Shown here in pieces: positions 33,141 to 41,557 of a stretch of DNA of 64,000 nt. Each line of letters begins with the position of its first letter. The first letter of the stretch is position 1. Source of the stretch: Clostridium folliculivorans. Its GTDB lineage: Bacteria > Bacillota > Clostridia > Clostridiales > Clostridiaceae. The translations under genes were made by a program, and so were the position numbers. The stretch is taken from positions 963,013 to 1,027,012 of the forward strand of contig NZ_BQXY01000001.1 of NCBI RefSeq assembly GCF_024341905.1, in the 5' to 3' direction. Below the pieces are notes generated by a model that did no database searches, was not told the origin of the DNA, and saw nothing but the letters and a program-made list of their open reading frames with translations.

Positions 33141-34379
33141 ATGCAGAAGTGTAGATATAATGGTACACCAATATATGCCTTTAATGTTAAAGGTAAAAAT
33201 GAGACTATTAACTATAGTATTGAAAAGCAATGGAAAAAAGCTGGTGAGATGAACGAGCTAATATGTGATGAGTGTGAGGCTTCTGTTATCTTTAGATGTG
33301 GAAAAGTTAATATACCACATTTTGCCCATAAATCAGATTTTCAAGGTGGAAATCCCTGTAGTTATAGTGACGAAACTGAAGAACATATTGAAGGCAAGAA
33401 ATTGTTATTAAATTATATGAAGCTGCTTTATCCAGATATTTATGCTGAAGTAAGATATAAATTACCTGAAAGAAAAAGAGCGGATTTGTATTTTAAATTC
33501 GAAGATGGACAAGAACTTATTATTGAATTTCAAAGGCAGAGATTGAGTGTTAGCTATTGGGACAATAAGAGAGAATTCTATAAGAAGTTAGGCTTGAATA
33601 ATATTTGGTTTCTAAGTGGTAAGAAAGAAGATCTAGAGGAGTTAATTCGAGAGTATCAACTTACTTTCTGGAATAGGATGATTCTAAATGATTCAAATAA
33701 TACTATATTGTATTTGGATGTTGAACAAAAACAAATTACTATAATTAAAAAAGTTACAGTAATAGATAATGACACTAATGAATTAATATATGACAAGCTT
33801 TTTAATAGGACATATGGATTAACTGATATTAAAATACTTCCTGATGGTAGTATAGAATGTGATTTTAATGCTTCTTTTAATACTGAAAGAGATAAATTTG
33901 TTCAAGAATATTTAGAGAATAAAAGACGAGAAGCTGAAGAGAGAGAACGTCTTAGAATTGAATTAGAAGAAAAAAAGAAAAAGAGGCTTGAGGAACAAGA
34001 AAGAAGACGTAAGGAAGAGATAGAAAAGTTAGAACGATTATCTCAAGTAGCAAAGCAGAATACATATACCACAGACAGAACGGATGCTTGGAGTGATATT
34101 GGATATAGTCGAAAAAGTTATAGCTCTGATACATATAAGCAAAAACCTAAGAAAAGTTATGAATATTATAGTAGAAATGATGATTATTACAAAGATAAAG
34201 TAAATAAAGCCATAAGTGGTTATAAATTTGGTATAGACAATTTAGTTAGGATCTTAACCCAATGCGGATCGTCTGAATATAGCACTATAAAGAAATTCTT
34301 TGAGGCAGAAATAAATAAAGGTAATATAAGAGCTGAAAATGTATATAGGGAAGTCCTTAGATTATCAGGATTGGATTAA
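33141..34379 (+). CDS. CoiA-like nuclease-family protein (412 aa)
   Basis: The start at 33141 (MQKCRYNGTPIYAFNVKG) follows GTGGGGGATTTATTTT. The in-frame ATG at 33123 has no ribosome binding site. A zinc-ribbon-like section (LICDECEASVIFRCGKVN, then HFAHKS) precedes the CoiA nuclease core RADLYFKFEDGQELIIEFQRQ, with the acidic and EfQ residues of the PD-(D/E)XK fold. Then comes a long charged coiled coil (ERERLRIELEEKKKKRLEEQ) and a helical tail. CoiA acts in competence. Such standalone homologs in accessory DNA may serve recombination or defence. It is monocistronic. Confidence 0.75.
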   Translation: MQKCRYNGTPIYAFNVKGKNETINYSIEKQWKKAGEMNELICDECEASVIFRCGKVNIPHFAHKSDFQGGNPCSYSDETEEHIEGKKLLLNYMKLLYPDIYAEVRYKLPERKRADLYFKFEDGQELIIEFQRQRLSVSYWDNKREFYKKLGLNNIWFLSGKKEDLEELIREYQLTFWNRMILNDSNNTILYLDVEQKQITIIKKVTVIDNDTNELIYDKLFNRTYGLTDIKILPDGSIECDFNASFNTERDKFVQEYLENKRREAEERERLRIELEEKKKKRLEEQERRRKEEIEKLERLSQVAKQNTYTTDRTDAWSDIGYSRKSYSSDTYKQKPKKSYEYYSRNDDYYKDKVNKAISGYKFGIDNLVRILTQCGSSEYSTIKKFFEAEINKGNIRAENVYREVLRLSGLD

Positions 34380-34410
34380 AAACCTTATAACTATACTTAG
34401 AAAAAAAATA

Positions 34411-34468
34411 ATACCTCCTTCAAAAATATCAGTAAGTTTGCCAACCACTAACATTTCAAAGGAGGTAT
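34411..34468. terminator. Inverted repeat between CoiA-like and sigma-factor genes
   Basis: ATACCTCCTT and AAGGAGGTAT form a perfect 10-bp stem with a 38-bp loop between convergent genes. It may be a weak terminator. The arms happen to be Shine-Dalgarno-like. Confidence 0.45.
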
Positions 34469-34523
34469 ATCCATAACCTAAAATAATATCTTTTTAAATA
34501 CCAAATTGCACTACAAATACCAC

Positions 34524-35114
34524 TCAATTTAAGAATACGCATTGCTTGTCTATCTTCAAGTCACTCTTTAACTTAGCCAGTATACTAGTTTTCATTTCAA
34601 ATACCTTATAATAGGGAATCTTGCTAAAATCAGAGTACTTCTTCATAGAATAACCTTTATAGAAAATATATTTCACAAGGTCTTTTTCTTCTTCAGTTAA
34701 GGTATTAATCACAGAGTTTATCTGTGATTTTACTTGCTTTTGGTAGATAATATCCTCAACAAAATTCATATCATAGCAAGTTACACTTTCAAGGGTAGCG
34801 TCAAAGGTTACTACCTTAGATCCATCAGTTTGCTGTCTTCTTACGGATTTTCTTATAAGGCATTTAACGGAGTTTTGTATAGCGTTTGTTGCATACGCTA
34901 CAAATCTATGCTTATTAGGTTCGTAAAGTTTTATACAGTTAAATAAAGCTTTATAGCACTCATTTTTTATATCTTCAAACTCATATCCGCTTACAAAGGA
35001 TTTCTTACATAGGTTTAATATTAAGGGGTCAAACTCTGAAATTAAATTTTCTTTAGCTGCTTCATTATCACTCTTACAAAGTAATACTAGATTTTCAACA
35101 TATTTATAATTCAT
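34524..35114 (-). CDS. Small sigma-70-family sigma factor (196 aa)
   Basis: Region 2-like text near residues 15-90 (NKHRFVAYATNAIQNSVKCL after FEDIKNECYKALFNC) and a C-terminal region-4-like HTH (LTEEEKDLVKYIFYKGYSMK) identify a small alternative sigma factor. It is similar in size to the clostridial TcdR/BotR/UviA group or to SigO-type factors. It is divergent from the amidase gene. The 68-bp gap holds back-to-back copies of a GGCATATAT promoter block, so it probably activates itself and the amidase, and by motif also the YvrJ/DUF1659/DUF2922 genes at 13-15 kb. The start follows GAGGTG. Confidence 0.82.
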   Translation of the reverse strand: MNYKYVENLVLLCKSDNEAAKENLISEFDPLILNLCKKSFVSGYEFEDIKNECYKALFNCIKLYEPNKHRFVAYATNAIQNSVKCLIRKSVRRQQTDGSKVVTFDATLESVTCYDMNFVEDIIYQKQVKSQINSVINTLTEEEKDLVKYIFYKGYSMKKYSDFSKIPYYKVFEMKTSILAKLKSDLKIDKQCVFLN

Positions 35115-35127
35115 AAAATATCACCTC

Positions 35128-35158
35128 TTAACTAAAATATATGCCGGTCGGCATATAT
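35128..35158 (+). promoter_or_regulatory. Putative alternative-sigma promoter for the amidase gene
   Basis: GGCATATAT (35150-35158) is identical to the other sites. The upstream block is weaker (TTAACT in place of TTTCCT). Confidence 0.6.
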
Positions 35159-35167
35159 CTAAGGAAA
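35137..35167 (-). promoter_or_regulatory. Putative alternative-sigma promoter for the sigma-factor gene
   Basis: On minus, TTTCCT is followed by GGCATATAT at the standard offset. It overlaps the oppositely directed site of the amidase, making the palindrome ATATATGCCGGTCGGCATAT. Confidence 0.7.
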
Positions 35168-35182
35168 AGGAGGTAGATATTT

Positions 35183-35884
35183 ATGAAAATATCAAAACTA
35201 GCAGTAGATATAGGCCACAATGTTCAGTTTGACGGGGGAGCAGTAGGCATAAGGTCAGAAAATGAGCTTAATTATGAAGTAGGAACAAAGCTTATAGAAA
35301 AATGCAGAGCTGCGGGGCTTACTGTTATTAACTGTACTCCAAGTAGTGCAACTAGTCTTTATGATTCCTTGAATCAAAGGGTTCAAGCAGCCAATAGTAA
35401 CAATTCTGATTTCTTTATTTCCATTCATCATAATTTATGTACTGGAGGGCATGGATCTGAGATTTTATGTATTCCAGGTGGACGAGCTGAAGGTATAGCT
35501 AAAATTATTCTTCCTGAGATCTCAAAGTTAGGATTTACAAATAGGGGAGTTAAGGCAGGAAATGATTTGTTTGTTCTAAAGAACACTAATATGTCTGCAA
35601 TACTTATAGAATGTGCTTTTTGTGATAGTCCTGTTGATATGAATAATTATAACCCAGAAACCATGGCGGAGGCAATATTTAAAGGGATTTGTAAGGCTTT
35701 TGAAATTAATGCATCGGAGCATTGTAGTCCTTCTGAGCAAACTAATTATTACACAGTAGTAAAAGGTGATACCTTGTCTTCAATTGCTAAAAGCTATGGA
35801 ACCACTATAAGTAAATTGGTTCAACGGAATAATATAAAAGATGCTAATCTAATTGTGATAGGACAGAAGGTAAGAGTAAATTGA
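35183..35884 (+). CDS. N-acetylmuramoyl-L-alanine amidase with LysM domain (233 aa)
   Basis: Residues 5-175 match Amidase_3: zinc ligands in [16 protein letters not shown], the SIHHNL motif ([13 protein letters not shown]) and the catalytic region [13 protein letters not shown]. The last ~45 residues form one LysM repeat ([20 protein letters not shown]). There is no signal peptide, as for phage endolysins that leave the cell through a holin. Divergent from the small sigma factor and sharing its promoter block, it may be the lysis or cell-wall part of the same module as the YvrJ protein. Confidence 0.9.
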   Translation: MKISKLAVDIGHNVQFDGGAVGIRSENELNYEVGTKLIEKCRAAGLTVINCTPSSATSLYDSLNQRVQAANSNNSDFFISIHHNLCTGGHGSEILCIPGGRAEGIAKIILPEISKLGFTNRGVKAGNDLFVLKNTNMSAILIECAFCDSPVDMNNYNPETMAEAIFKGICKAFEINASEHCSPSEQTNYYTVVKGDTLSSIAKSYGTTISKLVQRNNIKDANLIVIGQKVRVN

Positions 35885-35900
35885 TTAGAGCTTTATTAAA

Positions 35901-35996
35901 GATGAAACACTTCAATCCGAAATCTATATTTAAAACTCCTCTGGGTTCTGAGAGGAGAATTTGAAAATATAAGTTCAATTATGAAGTGCTTCATTT
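35901..35996. repeat. Palindromic repeat family A, copy 3
   Basis: The ends are GATGAAACACTTCAATCCG and ATGAAGTGCTTCATT, with centre AAACTCCTCTGGGTTCTGAG as at 4254. It lies 17 bp after the amidase stop. Confidence 0.85.
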
Positions 35997-36053
35997 ATAT
36001 AGGACATAATTTTATGGCTTTTTGACCATCTTAGTATAAATTCAGCTGACATT

Positions 36054-36127
36054 AGGGCTCACCCATTGAAAAATAACCAAAACTGTTGCAGTAAAGGATT
36101 ATTTTGAAACGGGTGAGCCCTTTCTCA
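36054..36127. terminator. Large hairpin terminator
   Basis: AGGGCTCACCC and GGGTGAGCCCT form a perfect 11-bp stem with a second inner pairing (AAAATAACC/GGATTATTTT), then TTCTC. It separates the amidase region from the Nudix gene. Confidence 0.75.
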
Positions 36128-36228
36128 TTTCTAGCTATGGTGAGAACGAACTTTTGTGAGTTTGAAAAGAAGTTTGATTAAATGAAAGTTGCGGACTATA
36201 CTTTATTAAACTCAATTCCTTCAGTATA

Positions 36229-36630
36229 TTAACTATAATATCCTTTTAATATTATGCTTTCATTATCATTATAAAAGTCTTTTATTCTTTCAATATGTCT
36301 TTGTACAGTGTTGATTGGTATTTCATTAATGCTAAAATAATTAATATCATCTGCCTCATCTGACAAGGATAAATTACCACCTACTTTTTTACATAAAAAA
36401 GATAATATAATATCGTCTTCAAATGTTTTGCAGTATACACCTTGAAGTTTTATAACTTCTACATCCAATCCCACTTCTTCTCTAACCTCTCTTATAACAG
36501 CTTTCCATGGAGTTTCACCTTTTTCGACTCTCCCGCCAGGCAAATTCCATAAATCCTTATCGGTTCTATGACATAGTAAAAATCTATTATTCTCATCTAG
36601 AATTAATGCAAATGCTCCGATAGTAAACAT
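36229..36630 (-). CDS. Nudix hydrolase (133 aa)
   Basis: The Nudix box is complete: GGRVEKGETPWKAVIREVRE then EVGLDVE, i.e. G-x5-E-x7-REUxEE. The N-terminus (GAFALILDENNRFLLCHRTD) is the first strand pair. The family hydrolyses nucleoside-diphosphate-linked compounds. The substrate is unknown. The gene lies 29 bp downstream of the HD-domain gene on the same strand, so both may act on nucleotide signals or damaged nucleotides together. Confidence 0.9.
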   Translation of the reverse strand: MFTIGAFALILDENNRFLLCHRTDKDLWNLPGGRVEKGETPWKAVIREVREEVGLDVEVIKLQGVYCKTFEDDIILSFLCKKVGGNLSLSDEADDINYFSINEIPINTVQRHIERIKDFYNDNESIILKGYYS

Positions 36631-36659
36631 AATATTTTCCTTTCATTACAACTGATAAT

Positions 36660-37271
36660 CTATTTTTTACTTAGTTCTGAATAGGCATCTGCCAACCATG
36701 GATGTATAACTTTAAGTTTTGAACTATCATTCCATAGGTATTTAAAATATGTAAGAGCAGCTAATTCTAATGAAATATTCACTGTCCTTTCAATCTCATT
36801 GATATATGGAGGTAATCCATCTTGATCCCATTCTATCTTATCAGCAACAAACAAAATCTTGTCCAAAATAGAAGCGCCAGCTTTAAGTGTTGTATGGCAT
36901 CCAATTGCACTAAGTATATCTGGCGATTGAATATTAAATATTTGTTGTGACATTATCACAGATATCTTTTGATGGATAATTAATGGTAACTCTTCCTCTT
37001 CAGGAAGTATATTAATTTTTAGAATTTTAGAAATCTCAATTCTTTTGTCATTTGGGTATACCCCGCCTATATCATGTAGTAAACCTGCTGTCTCAGCCAA
37101 ACTTTCATCAATTCCGTATTGTCTAGCTAATATCTTTGCTTTTTTAGCAACTCTTTGAGAATGCTCTGCAATTCTAGTTCTATTATGTTTAATTAGTAAT
37201 CTATTTGAATTCTCTGCTAAATCTGATGTAAAGGTCAAATCTTTTATTAGATACCCAAAAATCTCTTCCAA
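36660..37271 (-). CDS. HD-domain phosphohydrolase, YqeK-like (203 aa)
   Basis: HD-domain ligands are visible in HNRTRIAEHSQRVAKKAKIL, AGLLHDIGGVYPND and AIGCHTTLKAGASILDKILF, with a closing ADKIEWDQDG. The arrangement is that of YqeK-type hydrolases, which cleave diadenosine tetraphosphate symmetrically, though related HD proteins have other substrates. It is full length, cytoplasmic, and co-directional with the Nudix gene. Confidence 0.82.
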   Translation of the reverse strand: MEEIFGYLIKDLTFTSDLAENSNRLLIKHNRTRIAEHSQRVAKKAKILARQYGIDESLAETAGLLHDIGGVYPNDKRIEISKILKINILPEEEELPLIIHQKISVIMSQQIFNIQSPDILSAIGCHTTLKAGASILDKILFVADKIEWDQDGLPPYINEIERTVNISLELAALTYFKYLWNDSSKLKVIHPWLADAYSELSKK

Positions 37272-37588
37272 CTTTATTATCCTTTCTAAAAAGTTTGTTT
37301 TGCGTTATTTTGCTGTTGTGGCTTAATTATTAAAAATATTATACCATTAAACTCCTTTATATGAAAATTACACCTTTTCATTTTACTATTTATAATTCAT
37401 TAGAGACATAGTTTAATTAAAACTTTCTTCATAGACTGTATTTTTGATTAAAGAATCTTAGATAGCAAAAAATTGTAAGAAAAAGTTAAGAAAGATGCAG
37501 ACTAAGTTGTAAGAATTATGCGATATAGTATTTATATAAGTAAATTTTGGGGTTTTAAAGTGAAATTTTAAGAGAAATGGGGAAGAAA
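37272..37588. other. AT-rich divergent intergenic region
   Basis: Only presumptive promoters for the HD gene (minus) and the GNAT gene (plus) are expected. No hairpin or gene stands out. Confidence 0.4.
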
Positions 37589-38116
37589 ATGAAGATAAGA
37601 GAAATTGAAAAATCTGATGCTGAAAAATATTTAAAATTGCTATTAAATTTAGACAAAGAAGATAATAAAATGGCCACTCAAGTATACAAAGCACAAGATA
37701 ATATTAAGAAATTAGAAATGGAGATAAATTTTATAAACAAAACTAATTCTAAACTCTTAATAGTTGAAGATTCAAAAAAGTTTGTTGGATATCTTTCCAT
37801 AGAAAGAGATATTATGAATCGAAAGATAACTGGATTTCTTCATGTAGGGCTATTAGAGAAGTATACAAATAAGGGGATAGGGACTAAATTAGTTGAAGTT
37901 GCTAGTGATTGGTGTAAGGACAATGATATTCATACTCTTTATTTGCGTGTAAGAGCAGATAATACCAAGGCAATAGCATTATTTAAAAGAATGGGGTTTA
38001 TAATAGATGGAACTGTTGCTGAGGAACTTAAAGAGACAGATAGTGAGTATGATGAATTACAGATGTTAAAACCTTTAAAAGATGCTAGAGTGAACCTCAA
38101 AATAAGATCAGCATAA
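37589..38116 (+). CDS. GNAT-family N-acetyltransferase (175 aa)
   Basis: The start at 37589 (MKIREIEKSDAEKYLKLLLN) follows AATGGGGAAG, and the ATG at 37577 is less well placed. The acetyl-CoA-binding motif is GLLEKYTNKGIGTKLVEVAS. It is followed by LYLRVRADNTKAIALFKRMG, given here as the family's conserved end of the fold. The RimL-like layout suggests acylation of a small molecule or protein N-terminus. The substrate is unknown. A bidirectional terminator follows at 38182-38215. Confidence 0.88.
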   Translation: MKIREIEKSDAEKYLKLLLNLDKEDNKMATQVYKAQDNIKKLEMEINFINKTNSKLLIVEDSKKFVGYLSIERDIMNRKITGFLHVGLLEKYTNKGIGTKLVEVASDWCKDNDIHTLYLRVRADNTKAIALFKRMGFIIDGTVAEELKETDSEYDELQMLKPLKDARVNLKIRSA

Positions 38117-38181
38117 ATCATATGAGAGGATTGTGGGGAGAGTATATGAATTATTGTGTGAAGTATAGAAATAAAATTGTG

Positions 38182-38215
38182 GAAAGCCTGAAGTGATTTG
38201 CTTCAGGCTTTTAAT
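38182..38215. terminator. Bidirectional terminator between GNAT and second sigma-factor genes
   Basis: AAAGCCTGAAG and CTTCAGGCTTT pair perfectly around a short loop, with an AT-rich tail. Confidence 0.85.
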
Positions 38216-38768
38216 TTAGGAAGTGACCTATTTCATGAGTGTACATAATTTTTTTAGGATACTTCAAAGCAATGTTTTTGAAAGGTGAATGTTCTTTTAT
38301 TCGTTTTTTGTCATAGAAAACAAAGTTTATAAGCTCTTTATCACAATCACTAATTTCATTCACAAAATCTTGAGTATTGCTATTGTAGCTTCTGATATAT
38401 GTTTGATCTTCAAAATGGGGATTATCCTCTGCAAGGTGATTTACAAATATCTCATCCATTATTAAAGTCTTATTTCCTTCTGAAATTAACCGTTTAAACC
38501 TTAATTTAATCAAGTTATTTATATTATGTTTAATAGCATTTGTTGTATAAGCTACAAAACTATGATTATCACAATTGTAATAAAAAATGCACTTGAACAA
38601 AGTTTTATAGCATTCATTTTCTAAATCTTCTCTTTCGTAAAGATAAAGCATTGATGTTCTGTACAATTTTTTAATAAATGGTGTAAAACCAACCATCAAC
38701 ATTTCTTTGGCAGTTAAGTCACCGCTTTTAGCAGCAATAACTAAATCTTCAATTTGTTCATAATCCAT
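38211..38768 (-). CDS. Second small sigma-70-like factor, paralog of 34524-35114 (185 aa)
   Basis: The N-terminal half parallels the first factor (YEQIEDLVIAAKSGDLTAKE vs YKYVENLVLLCKSDNEAAKE; then ENECYKTLFKCIFYY and FVAYTTNAIKHNINNLIK). The C-terminal HTH region is more diverged (EISDCDKELINFVFYDKKRI). No GGCATATAT block lies upstream, so it is not an obvious member of the first factor's regulon. No dedicated target genes are adjacent. The start follows TAGGAGGTT. Confidence 0.75.
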   Translation of the reverse strand: MDYEQIEDLVIAAKSGDLTAKEMLMVGFTPFIKKLYRTSMLYLYEREDLENECYKTLFKCIFYYNCDNHSFVAYTTNAIKHNINNLIKLRFKRLISEGNKTLIMDEIFVNHLAEDNPHFEDQTYIRSYNSNTQDFVNEISDCDKELINFVFYDKKRIKEHSPFKNIALKYPKKIMYTHEIGHFLN

Positions 38769-39174
38769 AAATATAACCTCCTAAAATAGTTTTCAGTATA
38801 AGTAACAAAAGAATGTGAAGTTTGTCATTAAAACTGTTATATATAATATGAAAACATATATAACATATGAAAAGGTTAAAAAATAGATAAAGTTAACAAG
38901 AGATGTGAAGTTTAATGCTCGATTTTTGATTAACAGAAAGAAAATAAAACGATATTTTATATAACAAGAAGCAAGAATGCCTTGCAAAAGATATAGCAGA
39001 TTGTGAATCAATATAGTATAGGATTAAGCATTGCGGAAGATGAGAAGATTATATTTCGGATAAAGCAACTTATCTTTTACTAGATAGAGTACAAATGATA
39101 AATAAAATAATTACATAATAATCATCTATCACCTAAAATAAAAAAACTTTCAACCAGTTAATAACTACCCTATG
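38769..39174. other. Non-coding AT-rich stretch
   Basis: I see no supportable gene. Short frames lack ribosome binding sites. Confidence 0.4.
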
Positions 39175-39325
39175 TAAACTTACCAGCTAGCTCGTTGTTT
39201 TTATACAAGTCCCATGTTTTATAATTATCATTAAATTCATCATTTGGGGTGGCATACCTAATAAAATTACTTTCATAATTGTAAATATCACTTCTAAGTA
39301 CATAAAAAATAACTTTAGACTACTT
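39175..39325 (-). pseudogene. C-terminal fragment of a paralog of the 48.1-kb protein
   Basis: On minus the frame reads VLRSDIYNYESNFIRYATPN, then NYKTWDLYKNNELAGKF before TAG. The intact protein at 48112-48615 ends RYSYEGNIIRYDRAK, then NFKTWDLYKNNELINEF. DNA identity is also evident over ~140 bp. The 5' part is missing. The two copies flank the bacteriocin-like cluster. Confidence 0.7.
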
Positions 39326-39968
39326 TTATCATAAAAAAAGTAAATTGGACACTTTTTTCTATGATAATCCTACTGATATTAAAGTGGCGCCTAAATAAAT
39401 ACTTACAAAAAAATTCTTCTATGAAAAGTTTTATATTATCTAAGTTTTATGCTAGCCCGTATTTAATGGAAAACAAGTATATAATTTCTGTGTGAAAAAT
39501 ATAATTAAAAGTTAATGAATACTTCTTATACATTAGTTTAGATAATAGAATAAAAAAGCAAATAAAAATTAGGAAAAAACTATGAAAATAATAAATAAGG
39601 TTAAAAATGATTATAAATTAATATTAAAAAGATTCGTGAATAGCATTATGGGAGATTATGTTAAAAAAACTTATTAATTTATATGAGTTACATAGGCTGT
39701 TGCTACATGTACCTAGCTACGGTTTTAAGATTATAAAATGTATGTTTTTATATAATTTTAACAATAATTATATAGAAACAGTCATTTATTAAAAATAAAA
39801 AAGTGAAAATATACAATTTGATATAAAAAATGTTGATAAGCTCAAATAAGTATGATAATATACCTATAAATGGATATAATGTTAAAGTTACACATTAACG
39901 TTGTGTTCCGTTAGTTTTAAATGGACAAGCGTTAGCTTGTTTGATTAGCATATACGGGGGGTGATAAT
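39326..39968. other. Upstream region of the bacteriocin-like cluster
   Basis: There is no gene. Promoter-like features near 39830-39880 include TTGATA with a downstream GATAATAT and a separate ATATAAT. A small hairpin ACAAGC-GTTA-GCTTGT (about 39924-39939) and a nearby CACATTAACGTTGTG inverted repeat could be regulator sites. A long leader precedes the peptide gene. Confidence 0.4.
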
Positions 39969-40187
39969 ATGGTAGATTCAATAACAAACTCTATAGTAGA
40001 TATGAGAAATATGGCTTTAAGTAAGTATGAAGCTTGGTTTCTAGTATTATTGGCTGTGCTTTTGGTATTAGCAGCTGTTTTAATTGTTGCAATGACAATT
40101 TGGTGTGTTACTCATGGTCATGGAACCTTCACAGGAAATTATAGCTGGAAAGATTTCTGGACTTTAAATGTAAAATGTCAATGGTAG
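39969..40187 (+). CDS. Putative bacteriocin precursor or membrane-active peptide (72 aa, two cysteines)
   Basis: A strong ribosome binding site (GGGGGGTGATAAT) precedes ATG. Residues 1-22 are polar (MVDSITNSIVDMRNMALSK), residues 23-45 are one long hydrophobic helix, and residues 46-72 form an aromatic, His/Gly-rich tail (CVTHGHGTFTGNYSWKDFW, then TLNVKCQW). The only cysteines are 46 and 70, so the tail could close as a 25-residue disulfide loop. The downstream genes encode an ABC transporter, an M50-type protease and disulfide-exchange proteins. I infer a secreted antimicrobial or signalling peptide. It matches no bacteriocin class I know. Confidence 0.6.
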   Translation: MVDSITNSIVDMRNMALSKYEAWFLVLLAVLLVLAAVLIVAMTIWCVTHGHGTFTGNYSWKDFWTLNVKCQW

Positions 40188-40198
40188 GTTAATATGTA

Positions 40199-40228
40199 GA
40201 TATTGGAGATAGAAATATCTCCAATATC
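40199..40228 (+). terminator. Hairpin after the peptide gene (partial terminator/attenuator)
   Basis: GATATTGGAGATA and TATCTCCAATATC are a perfect 13-bp stem with a 4-base loop. No T run follows, so it may stabilise an abundant peptide mRNA and reduce read-through into the export genes, a common arrangement for bacteriocins. Confidence 0.6.
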
Positions 40229-40581
40229 TATATATTAAGAAAAATTTAAAATAATATAATATTTGATAAAGTTAAAAAATCAATGAAATAGAGTAACAAA
40301 TATATTGTACTCAAAATTAATTATTGTGTATTTTAGCAAATATTTAGTTCGTAATTTAATGATTGATTAGAAGTTTAGTTTGTTTGCAAAATAAGATAAT
40401 TTTGGTGTGTAAATTTTTAAATAGAAAAGAGTGATAATAAGTAAATTGTTGGATGATAACCATGGAACATAATTCTTAGTTTTTAAATGATCATACTAGG
40501 ATATAGCAATTTATCAATAAAAAGTATTTGATCTAATGTTGATAGATACTTTATATACAAAATATAGAGGAGTGGGCGTTA

Positions 40582-40854
40582 ATGAAATCAGTTGCAATAA
40601 AGTCGCTATTTATAGCCATAATCTTTTATCCGCTTATAGTCATTGTTATTTCAATATACAATATGTTTAATGACAAGTCTTTTTCATTTTTGGGATTTAA
40701 CTTAATTCTCCAATTAACAGGAAATTCTGCTTCTGCAAGCCTGAATATAAAACCAAGTTTTGCAGTTTCTATATTAGGAGCCTTTGTTATTAGTTTCATA
40801 TTATTATTTATGTATAAAACTATTAATGAAAAGGGGAAAAGAAATGCTAGTTGA
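40582..40854 (+). CDS. Two-helix membrane protein of the bacteriocin-like cluster (90 aa)
   Basis: The start follows AGAGGAGTGGGC. Hydrophobic segments span about residues 7-27 and 60-80 with SFLGFNLILQLTGNSASASL between. It overlaps the ABC ATPase gene by 11 bp, so it is translated with the transporter. It could be an immunity protein or a small transporter subunit. No family is recognised. Confidence 0.65.
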   Translation: MKSVAIKSLFIAIIFYPLIVIVISIYNMFNDKSFSFLGFNLILQLTGNSASASLNIKPSFAVSILGAFVISFILLFMYKTINEKGKRNAS

Positions 40855-41557
40855 AGTAAAAAATATAGATAAAACATATAGAAATAAAAAAAAGGCACTA
40901 AACCAAGTATCATTTAATTTGGATTTTGGTAAGATTGTTGGAATAATTGGGCCAAATGGATCAGGAAAAACCACATTAATTAACTGTATGCTTGGTAACT
41001 TGAAATACGATAATGGAGTAATCACATGGCATGAAAATTTAAAGAGTAATAAAAAGTTCTTTTTCATACCTGATGAAAACATTCTGCCTGAATTACTTAC
41101 AGGAAAAGAGTATTTAGAATTTTTGATGAAGTTGTATGGAAAAACGACTAAAGACAAAATTGATTTGCTTCTAGATATATATGATATGCAAGAGGCGAGT
41201 ACACAATTGATTGGGAGTTATTCTTATGGAATGAAAAAGAAAATACAGATTATAGGTGCATATTTATTGGAACCACAATTATTAGTTTTAGATGAACCAT
41301 TCAGAGGATTAGATGTAGAAGCTATAATAACAACGAAAGAACTTTTAAGGAAGTTTATAAAACTTGATGCAACAATACTACTATCTTCTCATGATATGCT
41401 CTCATCTGAACAAGTTTGTGACCAAATAATAATGTTAAGTGAAGGGAAAAAAGTGGTGGATGGAAATCCCAAAAAGGTTATTGAGGAAAATGAAGTAAGT
41501 AATTTAGAAGAATTATTCATAAAAATAAATGGCAAGAGGGTATTGAATGATGTTTAG
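40844..41557 (+). CDS. ABC transporter ATPase, bacteriocin export/immunity type (237 aa)
   Basis: The ATG at 40844 (MLVEVKNIDKTYRNKKKALN) follows AAAGGGGAAAAG. Walker A is GIIGPNGSGKTTLINCMLG. The signature is degenerate (SYSYGMKKKIQI). Walker B is LLVLDEPFRGLDVEA. The switch His is in ILLSSHDML. It is CcmA/BcrA-like in length. It overlaps the permease gene by 11 bp. It energises export of, or self-protection from, the cluster peptide. Confidence 0.92.
   Translation: MLVEVKNIDKTYRNKKKALNQVSFNLDFGKIVGIIGPNGSGKTTLINCMLGNLKYDNGVITWHENLKSNKKFFFIPDENILPELLTGKEYLEFLMKLYGKTTKDKIDLLLDIYDMQEASTQLIGSYSYGMKKKIQIIGAYLLEPQLLVLDEPFRGLDVEAIITTKELLRKFIKLDATILLSSHDMLSSEQVCDQIIMLSEGKKVVDGNPKKVIEENEVSNLEELFIKINGKRVLNDV

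Noticed and set aside
38793..39011. 72-codon minus-strand frame as a gene
   Set aside because: No ribosome binding site, a low-complexity hydrophobic translation from AT-rich DNA, and no neighbours on that strand that would explain it.
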